Below, piece after piece: positions 18,755 through 28,913 of a stretch of DNA of 64,000 bases (its first letter is position 1; every line of letters starts with the position of its first letter). The notes beneath the pieces are model-generated. The model was not told where the DNA came from. It did no database searches and worked only from the letters and a program-made list of their open reading frames with translations. The translations under genes were made by a program, and so were the position numbers. The DNA is from Sphingobacterium hotanense (lineage in GTDB: Bacteria; Bacteroidota; Bacteroidia; Sphingobacteriales; Sphingobacteriaceae): the NCBI RefSeq assembly GCF_008274825.1, contig NZ_CP030848.1:3099618-3163617 (forward strand), written 5' to 3'.

Positions 18755-18784
18755 GCTGAGGCTATTATCAGATTGATATTTTTG

Positions 18785-18833
18785 CAAGCTTCTGAGTTCG
18801 ATATTTTCAATACTTATCGAATTCAGAAGCTTG
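18785..18833 (+). terminator. Stem-loop terminator
   Basis: CAAGCTTCTGAGTTCGAT and ATCGAATTCAGAAGCTTG pair over 18 bases with one G-U wobble and a 13-base loop. The tail TTTATTAAAA is only weakly T-rich. It separates the membrane protein gene from the metY control region. Confidence 0.75.
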
Positions 18834-18856
18834 TTTATTAAAAAAACATTGCATAA

Positions 18857-18879
18857 TTGATTTTAGCAATGTATATTTG
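18857..18879 (+). promoter_or_regulatory. Promoter for the SAM riboswitch-metY transcript
   Basis: TATATTTG at 18872-18879 fits the Bacteroidetes -7 consensus TAnnTTTG exactly. TTG at 18857-18859 is slightly closer than usual for the -33 element. Transcription would start near 18886, about 45 bases before the riboswitch, and include the small hairpin GTGCC..GGCAC at about 18884-18901. Confidence 0.65.
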
Positions 18880-18929
18880 CGCAGTGCCGAGCAATTGGCA
18901 CCTAATCAAAACCCTTCAAAACGATTGGT

Positions 18930-19028
18930 CTTGATTTATAAAGAAGTGGCGAGAGACTGGCTCAAAGACCCACTGGCAACCTTCAATAACGATTGAAAAG
19001 GTGCCAATTCCTGTCCAAAGCAATTAAG
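18930..19028 (+). ncRNA. SAM-I riboswitch (S-box)
   Basis: The conserved S-box core is present: GAGAGACTGGCTC, then ACTGGCAACC, a variable hairpin (CTTCAATAACGATTGAAAAG) and GGTGCCAATTCCTG. P1 can be drawn from CTTGATT (18930-18936) and AATTAAG (19022-19028) with one G-U pair. SAM binding should lower expression of metY and hom downstream. No U-tailed terminator follows P1. Instead GAGGAG at 19031 and two short reading frames follow directly. Confidence 0.93.
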
Positions 19029-19043
19029 CTGAGGAGCATATAA

Positions 19044-19097
19044 ATGACAAAAGACTATGACTTCAACATTTACAAATTCTTTTATTGGATTTTCTAG
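19044..19097 (+). CDS. Possible 17-residue leader peptide
   Basis: ATG at 19044 to TAG at 19095-19097 reads MTKDYDFNIYKFFYWIF. It is the ATG best placed for the strong GAGGAG sequence at 19031-19036. It overlaps the 36-residue frame at 19057 in another frame. Short aromatic-rich peptide; real translation is unproven. Confidence 0.3.
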   Translation: MTKDYDFNIYKFFYWIF

Positions 19098-19167
19098 CGG
19101 CAAACCTGCTAGCAACTCTTCTTATACTATCTTTTTCGTCGTGAACACCTGTTCACGAATGCGATAG
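19057..19167 (+). CDS. Possible 36-residue leader peptide upstream of metY
   Basis: ATG at 19057 to TAG at 19165-19167. The peptide begins MTSTFTNSFIGF and ends VVNTCSRMR. Its last codons include Cys and Met and lie in the hairpin TCGTGAAC..GTTCACGA (19139-19158). The stop codon abuts the base of the next long hairpin (19167-19223). This placement is what a translation-coupled leader would look like, but the frame could be chance; conservation of the peptide in relatives would decide. Confidence 0.4.
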   Translation: MTSTFTNSFIGFSSGKPASNSSYTIFFVVNTCSRMR

Positions 19168-19223
19168 TCGTCGGTATTCCCAGATTCCTTGGATAAGGAA
19201 TCCTCATACCTCTACATGACGAC
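19139..19223 (+). promoter_or_regulatory. metY leader: Two strong hairpins in the metY leader
   Basis: Hairpin 1 has 8-bp perfect arms TCGTGAAC (19139-19146) and GTTCACGA (19151-19158). Hairpin 2 is long: GTCGTC-GGTAT (19167-19177) pairs with ATACC (19206-19210) and GACGAC (19218-19223), and is capped by GATTCCTT/AAGGAATC (19183-19202). Neither has a U-tail. They lie between the SAM riboswitch and metY and match no riboswitch class that I recognise. Confidence 0.6.
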
Positions 19224-19269
19224 CAAAGCTTAGCGATTAAAGAACAGAATTCATTATTTATCATTTTAA

Positions 19270-20589
<1,320 letters not shown>

Positions 20590-20652
20590 GTATAAGCACC
20601 AATTGATTGCAAATAAGATTACAAAAACGAAAAAGAACACTAAAAGAATACC

Positions 20653-21834
20653 ATGAGTAAAAAACTTGTTATCGGGATGTTTGGGTTCGGCGTTGTCGGC
20701 CAAGGATTGTACGATATTATCAAGACGAAGGATTTAAATCTAGAGATTAAGAAATTTGTTATCAAAAATCCCGATAAGAAAAGAAGCCTTCCTGCTGAAC
20801 TATTCACTACCGATGCAAACGCTATATTAGAAGATCCGGAAATCAATACCGTTGTTGAGTTAATTGACGATGCCGATGCTGCATTCGAGATCACAAAGCG
20901 CGCCTTATCATCTGGCAAGAACGTCGTGTCAGCAAATAAGAAAATGATTGCTACACATTTAGAAGAGCTCGTTGAAATTCAACATCAGCATGGCACTTCG
21001 CTATTATATGAAGGTGCGGTTTGCGGAAGTATTCCGATCATCCGTAATCTTGAAGAGTATTATGATAACGAGTTGTTGCACTCGGTGAGCGGAATTTTCA
21101 ATGGATCCTCGAATTACATTCTTTCTAAGATTTTCAATGAAGATCAAAGCTATGATGTTGCTTTGAAGAAAGCACAAGATTTGGGTTTTGCAGAAACCGA
21201 CCCTACATTAGATGTTGGTGGTTTTGATCCAAAATTTAAATTGGCAATCGTTGCTTCGCATGCTTATGGGCTTTATATCAATCCTGACGAAATCTTAAAC
21301 TTAGGTATTGATACGCTGGGCGATGCGGATATTCGCTATGCGCGCGAGAAAGATTATAAGATCAAGCTGATTCCATTGGCTAAGGAGGTTGATAATCATC
21401 AGGTGGTATTATATGTTCTGCCGAAGTTCATCAAAAAGAGCAATATCCTGTACAATGTAGAGAATGAATATAATGGTGTATTGGTGAAAGCAGCGTTTGC
21501 GGATGAGCAATTCTTTTTAGGAAAAGGCGCTGGCGGTCACCCGACGGGTTCTGCCGTACTATCGGACATCACAGCATTGCGCTATGATTACCGTTATGAA
21601 TACAAAAAACATCTGGACGCACAGCAGGTAGAGTACACTAAAGACTATACAATCACCGTATATTTCAGATATGATGACGAAGATGTATTAGAAAACATCA
21701 ATTTTATCAATATTTCTGAACGTTTTTACAGTGAAAATCACAAATATGTGATTGGAACTATAAATATTCAGGAGATTATTGATAAAAGAGCCGTAATTCA
21801 TCAGCAAGGAAATTTCATAGCCGAAATAATCTAA
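20653..21834 (+). CDS. hom: Homoserine dehydrogenase
   Basis: 393 residues. It reduces aspartate semialdehyde to homoserine, the precursor for methionine and threonine. The NAD(P)-binding GMFGFGVVGQGL is at the N-terminus. The conserved SGIFNGSSNYIL and GFAETDPTLDVGGFDPKFKLAI carry the catalytic Lys/Asp region. The C-terminal part after about 320 is a small ACT-like domain. Together with metY it forms a methionine operon under SAM control, ending at the terminator at 21848. Confidence 0.94.
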   Translation: MSKKLVIGMFGFGVVGQGLYDIIKTKDLNLEIKKFVIKNPDKKRSLPAELFTTDANAILEDPEINTVVELIDDADAAFEITKRALSSGKNVVSANKKMIATHLEELVEIQHQHGTSLLYEGAVCGSIPIIRNLEEYYDNELLHSVSGIFNGSSNYILSKIFNEDQSYDVALKKAQDLGFAETDPTLDVGGFDPKFKLAIVASHAYGLYINPDEILNLGIDTLGDADIRYAREKDYKIKLIPLAKEVDNHQVVLYVLPKFIKKSNILYNVENEYNGVLVKAAFADEQFFLGKGAGGHPTGSAVLSDITALRYDYRYEYKKHLDAQQVEYTKDYTITVYFRYDDEDVLENINFINISERFYSENHKYVIGTINIQEIIDKRAVIHQQGNFIAEII

Positions 21835-21847
21835 AATTGAAAAGGAG

Positions 21848-21877
21848 AAAGCGCAATAAATATTGCGCTTTTTTTTT
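21848..21877 (+). terminator. Terminator after hom
   Basis: AAAGCGCAAT and ATTGCGCTTT form a 10-bp stem with loop AAAT, followed by a run of nine T in total. Confidence 0.95.
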
Positions 21878-21997
21878 GTCATCACAAAGGCATTATGCGC
21901 GCAAAGGCGGAAACATTTCTAAAAATCAAGAAAAGTGACATGGTTTTTGCTTAATATATTTACTATATTTAGAAATAAACTTTAAATCTTGAGTGTT

Positions 21998-22177
21998 ATG
22001 AGAAAATGGAATGTGTTGGCATTGTTGAACTTGGCGACTATAAGCCTCTTTGCGCAGGATAGCACCGCGGAAGTGGCAACTTCGTCTAACTCAACATTTG
22101 TCGTGATCGGTGTGGTTTTATTAGTGGTCGTGATCTTTATGCTCTACCGAAAACAAAAGAGAAAATTCAACGACTAA
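21998..22177 (+). CDS. Small membrane protein
   Basis: 59 residues from the ATG at 21998. It has a cleavable-looking signal peptide (MRKWNVLALLNLATISLFAQ), a short Ser/Thr-rich region and one C-terminal transmembrane helix (FVVIGVVLLVVVIFMLY) with a basic cytoplasmic tail (RKQKRKF). A TATATTTA -7-like sequence lies about 30 bases upstream. Function unknown. It ends just before a shared bidirectional terminator. Confidence 0.65.
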   Translation: MRKWNVLALLNLATISLFAQDSTAEVATSSNSTFVVIGVVLLVVVIFMLYRKQKRKFND

Positions 22178-22190
22178 GAAATATAAGTTA

Positions 22191-22226
22191 ACAACAAAGG
22201 CCTCGCAATGCGAGGCCTTTGTTGTT
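22191..22226. terminator. Bidirectional terminator
   Basis: A near-perfect inverted repeat, AACAAAGGCCTCGCA with TGCGAGGCCTTTGTT, lies between the small membrane protein gene and the convergent sigma-54-type regulator gene and has T-rich sequence on both sides. Confidence 0.9.
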
Positions 22227-22233
22227 TTATGTT

Positions 22234-23616
22234 CTAATCTCTTTTTAGACCAAACTTTTCAATCTTGCTATACAAGTGACTACGCTGTATATCAAGATCG
22301 TCTGCTGTCTTAGAGACATTCCAGTTGTTCTTCTCCAATTTATACTTAATGAACTCGCATTCCGAGAAATCTTTGAAATCTTGGAAAGAAGTAAATTGCT
22401 CGAAATCAAACCCTTCGCTTGCATCAGAAGATCCATTAGACTTTGGTGCTTGCGACACACTCTCTGGATTAGCAAACATACGAACGTCATTCTCCGTAAT
22501 CTTCTTATCACATAGAATAATAAGACGCTCGATCATATTGCGAAGCTCGCGGATGTTACCTGTCCATGGCAAAGCTTGCAGTGCTTTCATTCCATCTGGA
22601 GTAATGGTCTTCACCGGCATGCTGTATTCAGCACATATCTCTTCACAAAATGCTGTTGCTAATGTTGGGATATCATCTTTACGCTCTGTCAATGAAGGTA
22701 CATGAATTAGGATCACGCTCAAGCGGTGGTACAAGTCCATACGGAAGTTTCCGTCTTCAATTTCCTGAAGTAGATTCTTATTGGTCGCCGCGATGACACG
22801 CACATTAACATCTATCTCCTTCTCTCCACCGACGCGTGTGATCTTATTTTCCTGTAATGCGCGCAATACTTTAGCTTGCGCAGATAGGCTCATATCGCCG
22901 ATCTCGTCTAAAAAGAGCGTTCCGCCGTTCGCCTGTTCGAACTTACCGATACGTTGCTTCACGGCTGAAGTAAATGACCCCTTCTCATGTCCAAACAATT
23001 CAGATTCGATCAATTCTGAAGGAATAGCCGCACAGTTAACCTCGATAAGAGGAGACGCCGCACGCATAGACTTCTCATGCAACCAACGAGCAACAAGTTC
23101 CTTACCAGCACCATTGGCACCCGTAATCAAAACTCTAGCTTCCGTAGGAGCAACTTTATCAATAGTGTCTTTAATCAAGCTAATGCCTGAGGAACTACCT
23201 AGAATTTCTTTTGTTTTGGAGAACTTACGCTTCAAAACTTTGGTTTCCTTTACTAAGGAACCCTTTTCCAGCGCATTTCGAACAGTTATTAGAAGACGAT
23301 TAAGGTCTAAGGGTTTTTCAAGGAAGTCAAAGGCACCTTTACGAGCTGCCTCAACAGCAGTTTCAATTGTACCATGACCGGAAACCATAATAAACGGAAC
23401 GTCGGAGAATTCCTTCGCGGTGCTCAACACCTCCATACCGTCCATCTTGTTCATCTTGATATCACAAAGAACAAGGTCAATTTTTTCCTTTTTTAATATT
23501 TTGAGTCCATCTTCTCCGTTGTCGACATCCAACACTTTATAATCTTCGTATTCTAAGATATCACGTAAGGAACTACGTATCGGACGTTCATCATCGATGA
23601 TTAAAACTGTGGTCAT
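22234..23616 (-). CDS. NtrC-type sigma-54 response regulator
   Basis: 460 residues. The receiver domain (1-120) has acidic DDE at residues 8-10, the phospho-Asp in LVLCDIKM (about 53) and Lys in FLEKPLD. The AAA domain (about 145-375) has Walker A GANGAGKE, Walker B GGTLFLDEIGDM and arginine fingers. The sigma-54 contact loop reads GSFTSA instead of GAFTGA. A Fis-type helix-turn-helix ends the protein (NNWNVSKTADDLDIQRSHLYSK). No sensor kinase lies next to it. A sigma-54-type promoter is seen upstream of lon in this window. Confidence 0.93.
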   Translation of the reverse strand: MTTVLIIDDERPIRSSLRDILEYEDYKVLDVDNGEDGLKILKKEKIDLVLCDIKMNKMDGMEVLSTAKEFSDVPFIMVSGHGTIETAVEAARKGAFDFLEKPLDLNRLLITVRNALEKGSLVKETKVLKRKFSKTKEILGSSSGISLIKDTIDKVAPTEARVLITGANGAGKELVARWLHEKSMRAASPLIEVNCAAIPSELIESELFGHEKGSFTSAVKQRIGKFEQANGGTLFLDEIGDMSLSAQAKVLRALQENKITRVGGEKEIDVNVRVIAATNKNLLQEIEDGNFRMDLYHRLSVILIHVPSLTERKDDIPTLATAFCEEICAEYSMPVKTITPDGMKALQALPWTGNIRELRNMIERLIILCDKKITENDVRMFANPESVSQAPKSNGSSDASEGFDFEQFTSFQDFKDFSECEFIKYKLEKNNWNVSKTADDLDIQRSHLYSKIEKFGLKRD

Positions 23617-23664
23617 ATTATCTCTTTCAAGTTTATCGGTAAAAATTAAACATTAATTAAAATA

Positions 23665-24036
23665 GAAGCAAACTTTATAAGCCGGGTTCTGTATCCATTG
23701 CTGGATTTCTATCATTTATCTAGGCTTGCATTCACACACAAGCTCAATCAACCTACCCATTACGAGTACCCGAAGGTAGAAAACGAGCAGCCTTCTAATC
23801 TCGCAACCTATTTGGTCTTTCAACACACGAGGTTTACCGTAATGCATGTCGCCATACAATACCGTGAGCTCTTACCTCACGTTTTCACCCTTACCCCTTG
23901 TGAGGCGGTATATTTTCTGTGGCACTTGCTGTCTATTGTGAAATAGCCTTCCCGTTAGGAAGCGTGTTGCTCTTTGTTGCCCGGACTTTCCTCTTTCCTG
24001 CTTTTATACAGAACAGCGATAGAACCAGTTTGCTTC
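23665..24036 (-). ncRNA. rnpB: RNase P RNA (bacterial class A)
   Basis: On the minus strand the RNA runs from GAAGCAAAC (24036) to GTTTGCTTC (23665), which pair as P1. It contains the conserved GAGGAAAGTCCGGGC (J3/4 and P4 5' side), ACAGAAA, GGTAAGGGTGAAA and the universal 3' P4 side AGAACCCGGCTTAT. The length of 372 nt is typical. It cleaves 5' leaders from pre-tRNAs. Open frames that cross this stretch are chance. Confidence 0.97.
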
Positions 24037-24232
24037 AATATGCAAAAGTAGGAAAAATATGCATACAAAGGTTTATTTAGATTTTCGAGACAATACAGCT
24101 CAATAAGAAAAATAGTTGAATAATATTTTCATTATCTGTAGCGGTAGGATTACCAATATCGTATTACTACAAAACATTAGTCGACGATTGTTTTATTTAG
24201 TTATTAGTATTTTAACTTATCGTTATCATTTT

Positions 24233-24655
24233 ATGAAAAAACTATTATCATTCACAAGCGGATTAACCATTGCAACTTTAGCAGCCGTGGTATTCATGTC
24301 GTCATGCAAGGACGATAAAAAGAAAAACTCTACTCCACAGCCTAAATACCCAATGGAGGCTAACATTAGTTACAGGGTTGTGTCAGTTACTGGCAATGAT
24401 GCAAAGTTGACTAGTGTGCATTATTTAGGAGAAAAAGCTGAGCTGGAACAGAAAGAATATAAAATTGCCACAGAAATCAAAGCAAAAAGAAAAATTGCTA
24501 AAAAAGGAGAGAAAATTCACATCCGTGCGAAAGTAGACAAACCAGCAACGGTAAAATTGGAAATCAAAGTGAACAGCAATGCTGCCATCACAAAAGACTT
24601 CGTTATCAAGGATGCTACGAAAGACGAAGCTAAACTAGAATATACATTTAATTAA
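24233..24655 (+). CDS. Hypothetical lipoprotein
   Basis: 140 residues from the ATG at 24233; the longer open frame upstream adds only chance sequence. A lipoprotein signal ends at FMSSCKDD, so Cys is lipidated. The Asp next to it is typical of surface or inner membrane sorting signals but not decisive in Bacteroidota. The mature part is Lys-rich and beta-strand-like (KIHIRAKVDKPATVKLEIKV), suggesting a small Ig-like fold. Function unknown. Confidence 0.65.
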   Translation: MKKLLSFTSGLTIATLAAVVFMSSCKDDKKKNSTPQPKYPMEANISYRVVSVTGNDAKLTSVHYLGEKAELEQKEYKIATEIKAKRKIAKKGEKIHIRAKVDKPATVKLEIKVNSNAAITKDFVIKDATKDEAKLEYTFN

Positions 24656-24700
24656 TAAACGATATTTGAGCAAACCTTAAAACAACTTTTGACCCTGAGA

Positions 24701-24731
24701 ATAGCTGTACGATTGTGCAGCTATTTTTTTA
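24701..24731 (+). terminator. Terminator after the hypothetical lipoprotein gene
   Basis: AATAGCTG and CAGCTATT pair around a 10-base loop and are followed by seven T. It is convergent with the flavoprotein gene at 24747 and may serve both directions. Confidence 0.85.
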
Positions 24732-24746
24732 TGCTGTAATTGGAGA

Positions 24747-25943
24747 TTACAGGTCCTGCGCGATTGCATAGCCTGCCGCCCATGCCCATTGAAAGTTATA
24801 GCCACCTAACCAGCCCGTAATGTCTACCGCCTCTCCTCCGAAATATAAGCCAGATACCTTCTTCGATTCAAGCGTCTTCGTATGGAGCTCCTCTGTAGAA
24901 ACACCACCGCGCATTACCTCCGCTTTGTCGTAGCCCTTGTCGCCGGCAGGTTTTACTTTAAACTTATGGATGGTATCCACGATCAGCTTAGCGTCCGATT
25001 TCCCTAAGGAAGCTATCTTCACATCGATTGGCAGGTATTTTCCTAAAGCCTCTACCATTTTCTTGCTAAAATAATCGTTAAGCAATTGGCCTACCGTTCG
25101 TTTTCCACCAAAGTTGCGCTCCTCTTTAATCAATGCATCAAGGCTAAACTTGGGCAATAGATCTACAGTAAATTGGTCGCCAGGCTTCCAGTAAGAAGAA
25201 ATCTGAAGTATTGCTGGACCGCTCAATCCCCAATGAGTAAATAGAATATTTTCCTCAAAGCTGATTAAGTCGTTGTAAACTTTCGCAAAAACTGAATTAC
25301 CAGCCAAAGAAGCATACCATTCCGCGTCTTTTCCTGTAATGGTCAAAGGTACCAAAGCAGGAGCAGTTGCCACAACCCGCATTCCAAATTGCTTAGCAAC
25401 ACGAAGTGCGAAGTCTGATGCGCCCAATTTCGCGACCGGAAGACCGCCGGAAGCCATAACTAGTTTTTCAGCACGTATAGTTTGGTTCTTACCCTCTCTT
25501 ACGATCTGCAGTTCGAAGCCTGTATCGATCTTGTCAACCTGCTTCACCTCTGTGTTCAACCAGATATCCTGCCCCGTATCATACATTAGCTTCGTGAAAG
25601 TAGCTACAATATCTTTAGCCTTGTTCGACACTGGAAAAAGCTGACCCAAGGTCTTCTCCTGCCCCTTGATATCACCAAATTGTTCGAAGAAATTAACCGT
25701 ATCATCAACGGTCCATTGAGAGAACACAGCATTCAAGAACTTGGGGTTCTCCGACACAAAATTATCTACGGATGTATAGAGATTGGTATAATTACAGCGA
25801 CCGCCACCCGATATCAAAATCTTTGCTCCCGGCTTATCATTGCGCTCGATCAGCAGCGTCCTTTTACCCAAAAGACCTGCCTGCGCCGCACACATAAGTC
25901 CGCACGCTCCTGCTCCGATAATGATGGCGTCGTAAGAATTCAT
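24747..25943 (-). CDS. BaiN/HI0933-family FAD-dependent oxidoreductase
   Basis: 398 residues from the ATG at 25943. The N-terminal FAD motif is AIIIGAGACGLMCAAQAG, followed by LISGGGRCNYTN, a hallmark of the HI0933 (YhiN, BaiN) family, and the C-terminal GWLGGYNFQWAWAAGYAIA. The substrate is unknown; BaiN acts on bile acids, but most members have no proven reaction. The start codon shares bases with the upstream gene's stop (TAATG), so it is translationally coupled to the Gfo/Idh gene at 25943-27016. Confidence 0.88.
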   Translation of the reverse strand: MNSYDAIIIGAGACGLMCAAQAGLLGKRTLLIERNDKPGAKILISGGGRCNYTNLYTSVDNFVSENPKFLNAVFSQWTVDDTVNFFEQFGDIKGQEKTLGQLFPVSNKAKDIVATFTKLMYDTGQDIWLNTEVKQVDKIDTGFELQIVREGKNQTIRAEKLVMASGGLPVAKLGASDFALRVAKQFGMRVVATAPALVPLTITGKDAEWYASLAGNSVFAKVYNDLISFEENILFTHWGLSGPAILQISSYWKPGDQFTVDLLPKFSLDALIKEERNFGGKRTVGQLLNDYFSKKMVEALGKYLPIDVKIASLGKSDAKLIVDTIHKFKVKPAGDKGYDKAEVMRGGVSTEELHTKTLESKKVSGLYFGGEAVDITGWLGGYNFQWAWAAGYAIAQDL

Positions 25944-27016
25944 TAGGATATTAATTCGCCTTCTAAGGAAACGACACGTTGTTCTTTCCAAGACTGCTCC
26001 GCTAGTTCTAAAATACGGATCACATCTCTTGCTTGTTCCGGAGTAATGAACAAAGCTTCCTCCCCACGGATTGCAGCAACGATATTTTTATAAAAATCTT
26101 CACCGGATCCTATTTCACTGACGACACGCTCATTTACATCCTTGCCATCTTCTAAAATCGCAAGTGTGCCTTGAATTTCCTCAGGCTCCTTCCCCCAATC
26201 CGCATGCTGATGTGGCATAACGCCTTCACGCAATAAAGCCTCCTGCGGATCGACCCCCCACTTCACGAAACAACCGTTAGTACCATAAACCGCAATACGC
26301 GCTGTCGGAAGTTTAGCCAGCATTTGTCCCTTCAAAGAAACCTTCGTTTCGGGAAAAGATAAAATAAACTCGAAATCATCGATAGCTTTTGCGCCATCGC
26401 GTTGCACACGAAGGTCCGCATAGATCGATAACGGTTTGCCAAATAATTGAAGAGCCTGATCAATCAGATGCGCTCCTAAATCATAATGTATACCGGAACC
26501 CGGAAGGTTCTCTTCTCGCCAAGCTCCAGGACGTAAGAAATTACGAAAACGGTCGAAACGTGCTTCATAATTCACGACACGGCCCAGTCTTCCCGATGCC
26601 AAGACCTTTTTAACAGTCTTAAAATCCGAATGATAACGAGCGTTATGATGAACAGACAAAAGCAGACCTTTGCTCTTCGCAAGCGCTATCAACTCATCTG
26701 CTTCAACGGAGTAATTTGTAAAAGGTTTCTCCACCACCACATGCTTTCCAGCCTCCAAAGCCTGTTTGGCAAGGCTAAAATGCACATCATTGGATGTTGC
26801 AACCACGACGATATCTACCGCCGGATCATTGATAATATCATCAGCAGACTGCACAGCAAGTGCCTCAGGATATCGCTCAGCAAGCATTTCCTGTTGCTCG
26901 GGCTTCCGTGCCGTCACCTTATATAAATTCAAATCCGCGTTCCCTTCAATAAAAGGCGCATGAAATACATGTCCCCCGATGGAGAACCCAATTAATCCAA
27001 CGTTTAGTTTAGTCAT
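25943..27016 (-). CDS. Gfo/Idh/MocA family oxidoreductase
   Basis: 357 residues, without a signal peptide, so cytoplasmic. The N-terminal Rossmann fold begins NVGLIGFSIGGHVFHAPF, and the family motif VVEKPFT carries the conserved EKP lysine. The C-terminal part is the alpha/beta domain (GSGIHYDLGAHLIDQAL). It should oxidise or reduce a sugar or inositol-like compound with NAD(P). It lies between argS and the flavoprotein gene, overlapping the latter by one base. Confidence 0.9.
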   Translation of the reverse strand: MTKLNVGLIGFSIGGHVFHAPFIEGNADLNLYKVTARKPEQQEMLAERYPEALAVQSADDIINDPAVDIVVVATSNDVHFSLAKQALEAGKHVVVEKPFTNYSVEADELIALAKSKGLLLSVHHNARYHSDFKTVKKVLASGRLGRVVNYEARFDRFRNFLRPGAWREENLPGSGIHYDLGAHLIDQALQLFGKPLSIYADLRVQRDGAKAIDDFEFILSFPETKVSLKGQMLAKLPTARIAVYGTNGCFVKWGVDPQEALLREGVMPHQHADWGKEPEEIQGTLAILEDGKDVNERVVSEIGSGEDFYKNIVAAIRGEEALFITPEQARDVIRILELAEQSWKEQRVVSLEGELIS

Positions 27017-27018
27017 GA

Positions 27019-28803
27019 TTACATTCTTTCAGGAACCTGGATTCCTAATAGTTTCATAGATCCCGAGATTACCTTCGCCGCAGCTGCCGATAGATGTAAG
27101 CGGAATTGCTTCACATCTTCCTGCTCTGCCTTTAGGATATTCTCTTCGTGATAGAATTTGTTGTATAATTTCGCTAGCTCGTATGCGTAGTTCGCAATCT
27201 GCGCAGGACTGAATTCCTTTGCTGCCAATGCAATTACCTCCGGATAGCCGGCAATCGCCTGTATCAAATCGCGCTCAAAAGCGGATATCGAAGCAGGAAC
27301 CACTTTCGCGGCATCAGCCTGATATGCTGCCTTGCGCAACACCGACTTGATACGCGCATGTGTATATTGTATAAAAGGACCAGTATGCCCTTGAAAATCT
27401 ACAGACTCATTTGGGTTGAACAGTAGACGCTTTTTAGGGTCTACTTTCAGCAAGAAATATTTCAATGCGCCCATGCCAAGCGTGTTGTAAAGTGCAGCCT
27501 TCTCATCCTCTTCCAATCCCTCCGTCTTGCCTAACTCCTCCGTACGCTGTTGCGCTGTGTCTAGCATTTCCTGCATCAAATCGTCCGCATCAACTACGGT
27601 CCCCTCTCTTGATTTCATCTTTCCGTGCGGAAGATCGACCATACCATAAGAAAGGTGGAATAGTCCCTGCGCCCAATCTTTGCCCACCTTTTTCAAGATC
27701 GCAAATAAAACCTTGAAATGATAGTCTTGCTCGTTTCCAACTACATAAATAGACTCGTCCATCTTGAACTCATCATATTTTAATTGAGCGGTACCCAAGT
27801 CTTGCGTAATGTATACCGAAGTACCGTCTCCGCGCAACACGAGTTTCTGATCCAAGCCATCATCTGTCAAGTCGATCCAAACTGAGTTGTCTTCCTTCTT
27901 AAAGAAAACACCCTTATCAAGACCTTCCTGAATAATATCTTTTCCTAATAAATAGGTGTCTGATTCGTAGTAGAATTTATCAAAATCAACGCCCAGCTGC
28001 TTGTAGGTTTTATCAAAACCTGCATAAACCCAGCTATTCATAGTCTTCCATAAAGAAATCACTTCTTCGTCTCCCGCTTCCCACTGCTGCAACATCGCTT
28101 GCGCTTCCTTGATCAACGGCGCATTTTTCTTCGCGTCATCTTCAGATTGACCTGCAGCCTTCAGCTCATCAATTTCTTTCTTGTATTCCTTATCAAAGAT
28201 CACATAATATTTACCAACCAAGTGGTCACCCTTCATCCCTGTGGACTCTGGAGTTTGTCCTTCGCCAAACTTTTGCCATGCCAACATCGATTTACAGATG
28301 TGTATACCACGATCGTTTACCAAATTTGCTTTGATCACATCATAGCCCGCAGCGCCAAGAATCTCGGCAACAGAAAATCCTAATAAGTTATTGCGGATAT
28401 GTCCTAAGTGTAGTGGCTTATTTGTATTTGGCGATGAATATTCGACCATTACGTTTTTGCCATTTTTCGGCAATACAGCAAAACTATCCGACAAAATCGT
28501 ATCGTTCAGCAAGTTCACCCAATAAGCATCGGAAAAACTTAAATTCAAGAAGCCTTTGATGACGTTGAAAGCCGTGATATCCGAGATCTCTCGCTGTAAA
28601 TACTCACCAATTTCAGTACCTGTTACCTCAGGTGATTTCTTCGAAAAACGAGTAACCGGGAATACAACGATTGTAATCTGTCCTTCGAACTCTTTCCTCG
28701 TCTCTTGCAAGCTAATCTGCTGAGCAGGAATTTCGGAACCATAAAGTGCACTTACTGCATCAACTGTCTTCTCAATAAGCAGTTCTTGAATTGAATTTGC
28801 CAT
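27019..28803 (-). CDS. argS: Arginyl-tRNA synthetase
   Basis: 594 residues from the ATG at 28803 (MANSIQELL); the frame is open for 19 more codons, but these are outside the family's normal start. Class I motif HLGH lies in SSPNTNKPLHLGHIRNN, and the KMSK-like motif reads GKMKSREGTVV. The N-terminal Add-1 domain and C-terminal anticodon-binding helices are present. It charges tRNA-Arg. It is divergent from speA, so two arginine-using genes share a 110-base control region. Confidence 0.96.
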   Translation of the reverse strand: MANSIQELLIEKTVDAVSALYGSEIPAQQISLQETRKEFEGQITIVVFPVTRFSKKSPEVTGTEIGEYLQREISDITAFNVIKGFLNLSFSDAYWVNLLNDTILSDSFAVLPKNGKNVMVEYSSPNTNKPLHLGHIRNNLLGFSVAEILGAAGYDVIKANLVNDRGIHICKSMLAWQKFGEGQTPESTGMKGDHLVGKYYVIFDKEYKKEIDELKAAGQSEDDAKKNAPLIKEAQAMLQQWEAGDEEVISLWKTMNSWVYAGFDKTYKQLGVDFDKFYYESDTYLLGKDIIQEGLDKGVFFKKEDNSVWIDLTDDGLDQKLVLRGDGTSVYITQDLGTAQLKYDEFKMDESIYVVGNEQDYHFKVLFAILKKVGKDWAQGLFHLSYGMVDLPHGKMKSREGTVVDADDLMQEMLDTAQQRTEELGKTEGLEEDEKAALYNTLGMGALKYFLLKVDPKKRLLFNPNESVDFQGHTGPFIQYTHARIKSVLRKAAYQADAAKVVPASISAFERDLIQAIAGYPEVIALAAKEFSPAQIANYAYELAKLYNKFYHEENILKAEQEDVKQFRLHLSAAAAKVISGSMKLLGIQVPERM

Positions 28804-28888
28804 GTAAATATTTCGTAATATTCTTAACGTTCTGATAATGAATTCAAAAAATAACTGCAATAATATTTATGTATTCATTATGAAAGTA

Positions 28889-28896
28889 TATCTTTG
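28889..28896 (+). promoter_or_regulatory. -7 promoter element of speA
   Basis: TATCTTTG matches TAnnTTTG exactly and lies 17 bases before the speA ATG. No clear -33 TTG is seen at the right distance. The argS start is only 85 bases away on the other strand. Confidence 0.55.
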
Positions 28897-28913
28897 CCAA
28901 AAATAAGAAAATA

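Noticed and set aside
18881-18901. Second riboswitch before the SAM aptamer
   Set aside because: Only a 5-bp hairpin (GTGCC/GGCAC) is visible; that is too little for an aptamer.
23698-23946. Open frame inside the RNase P RNA gene
   Set aside because: It is antisense to a well-conserved structural RNA; the open frame is chance.
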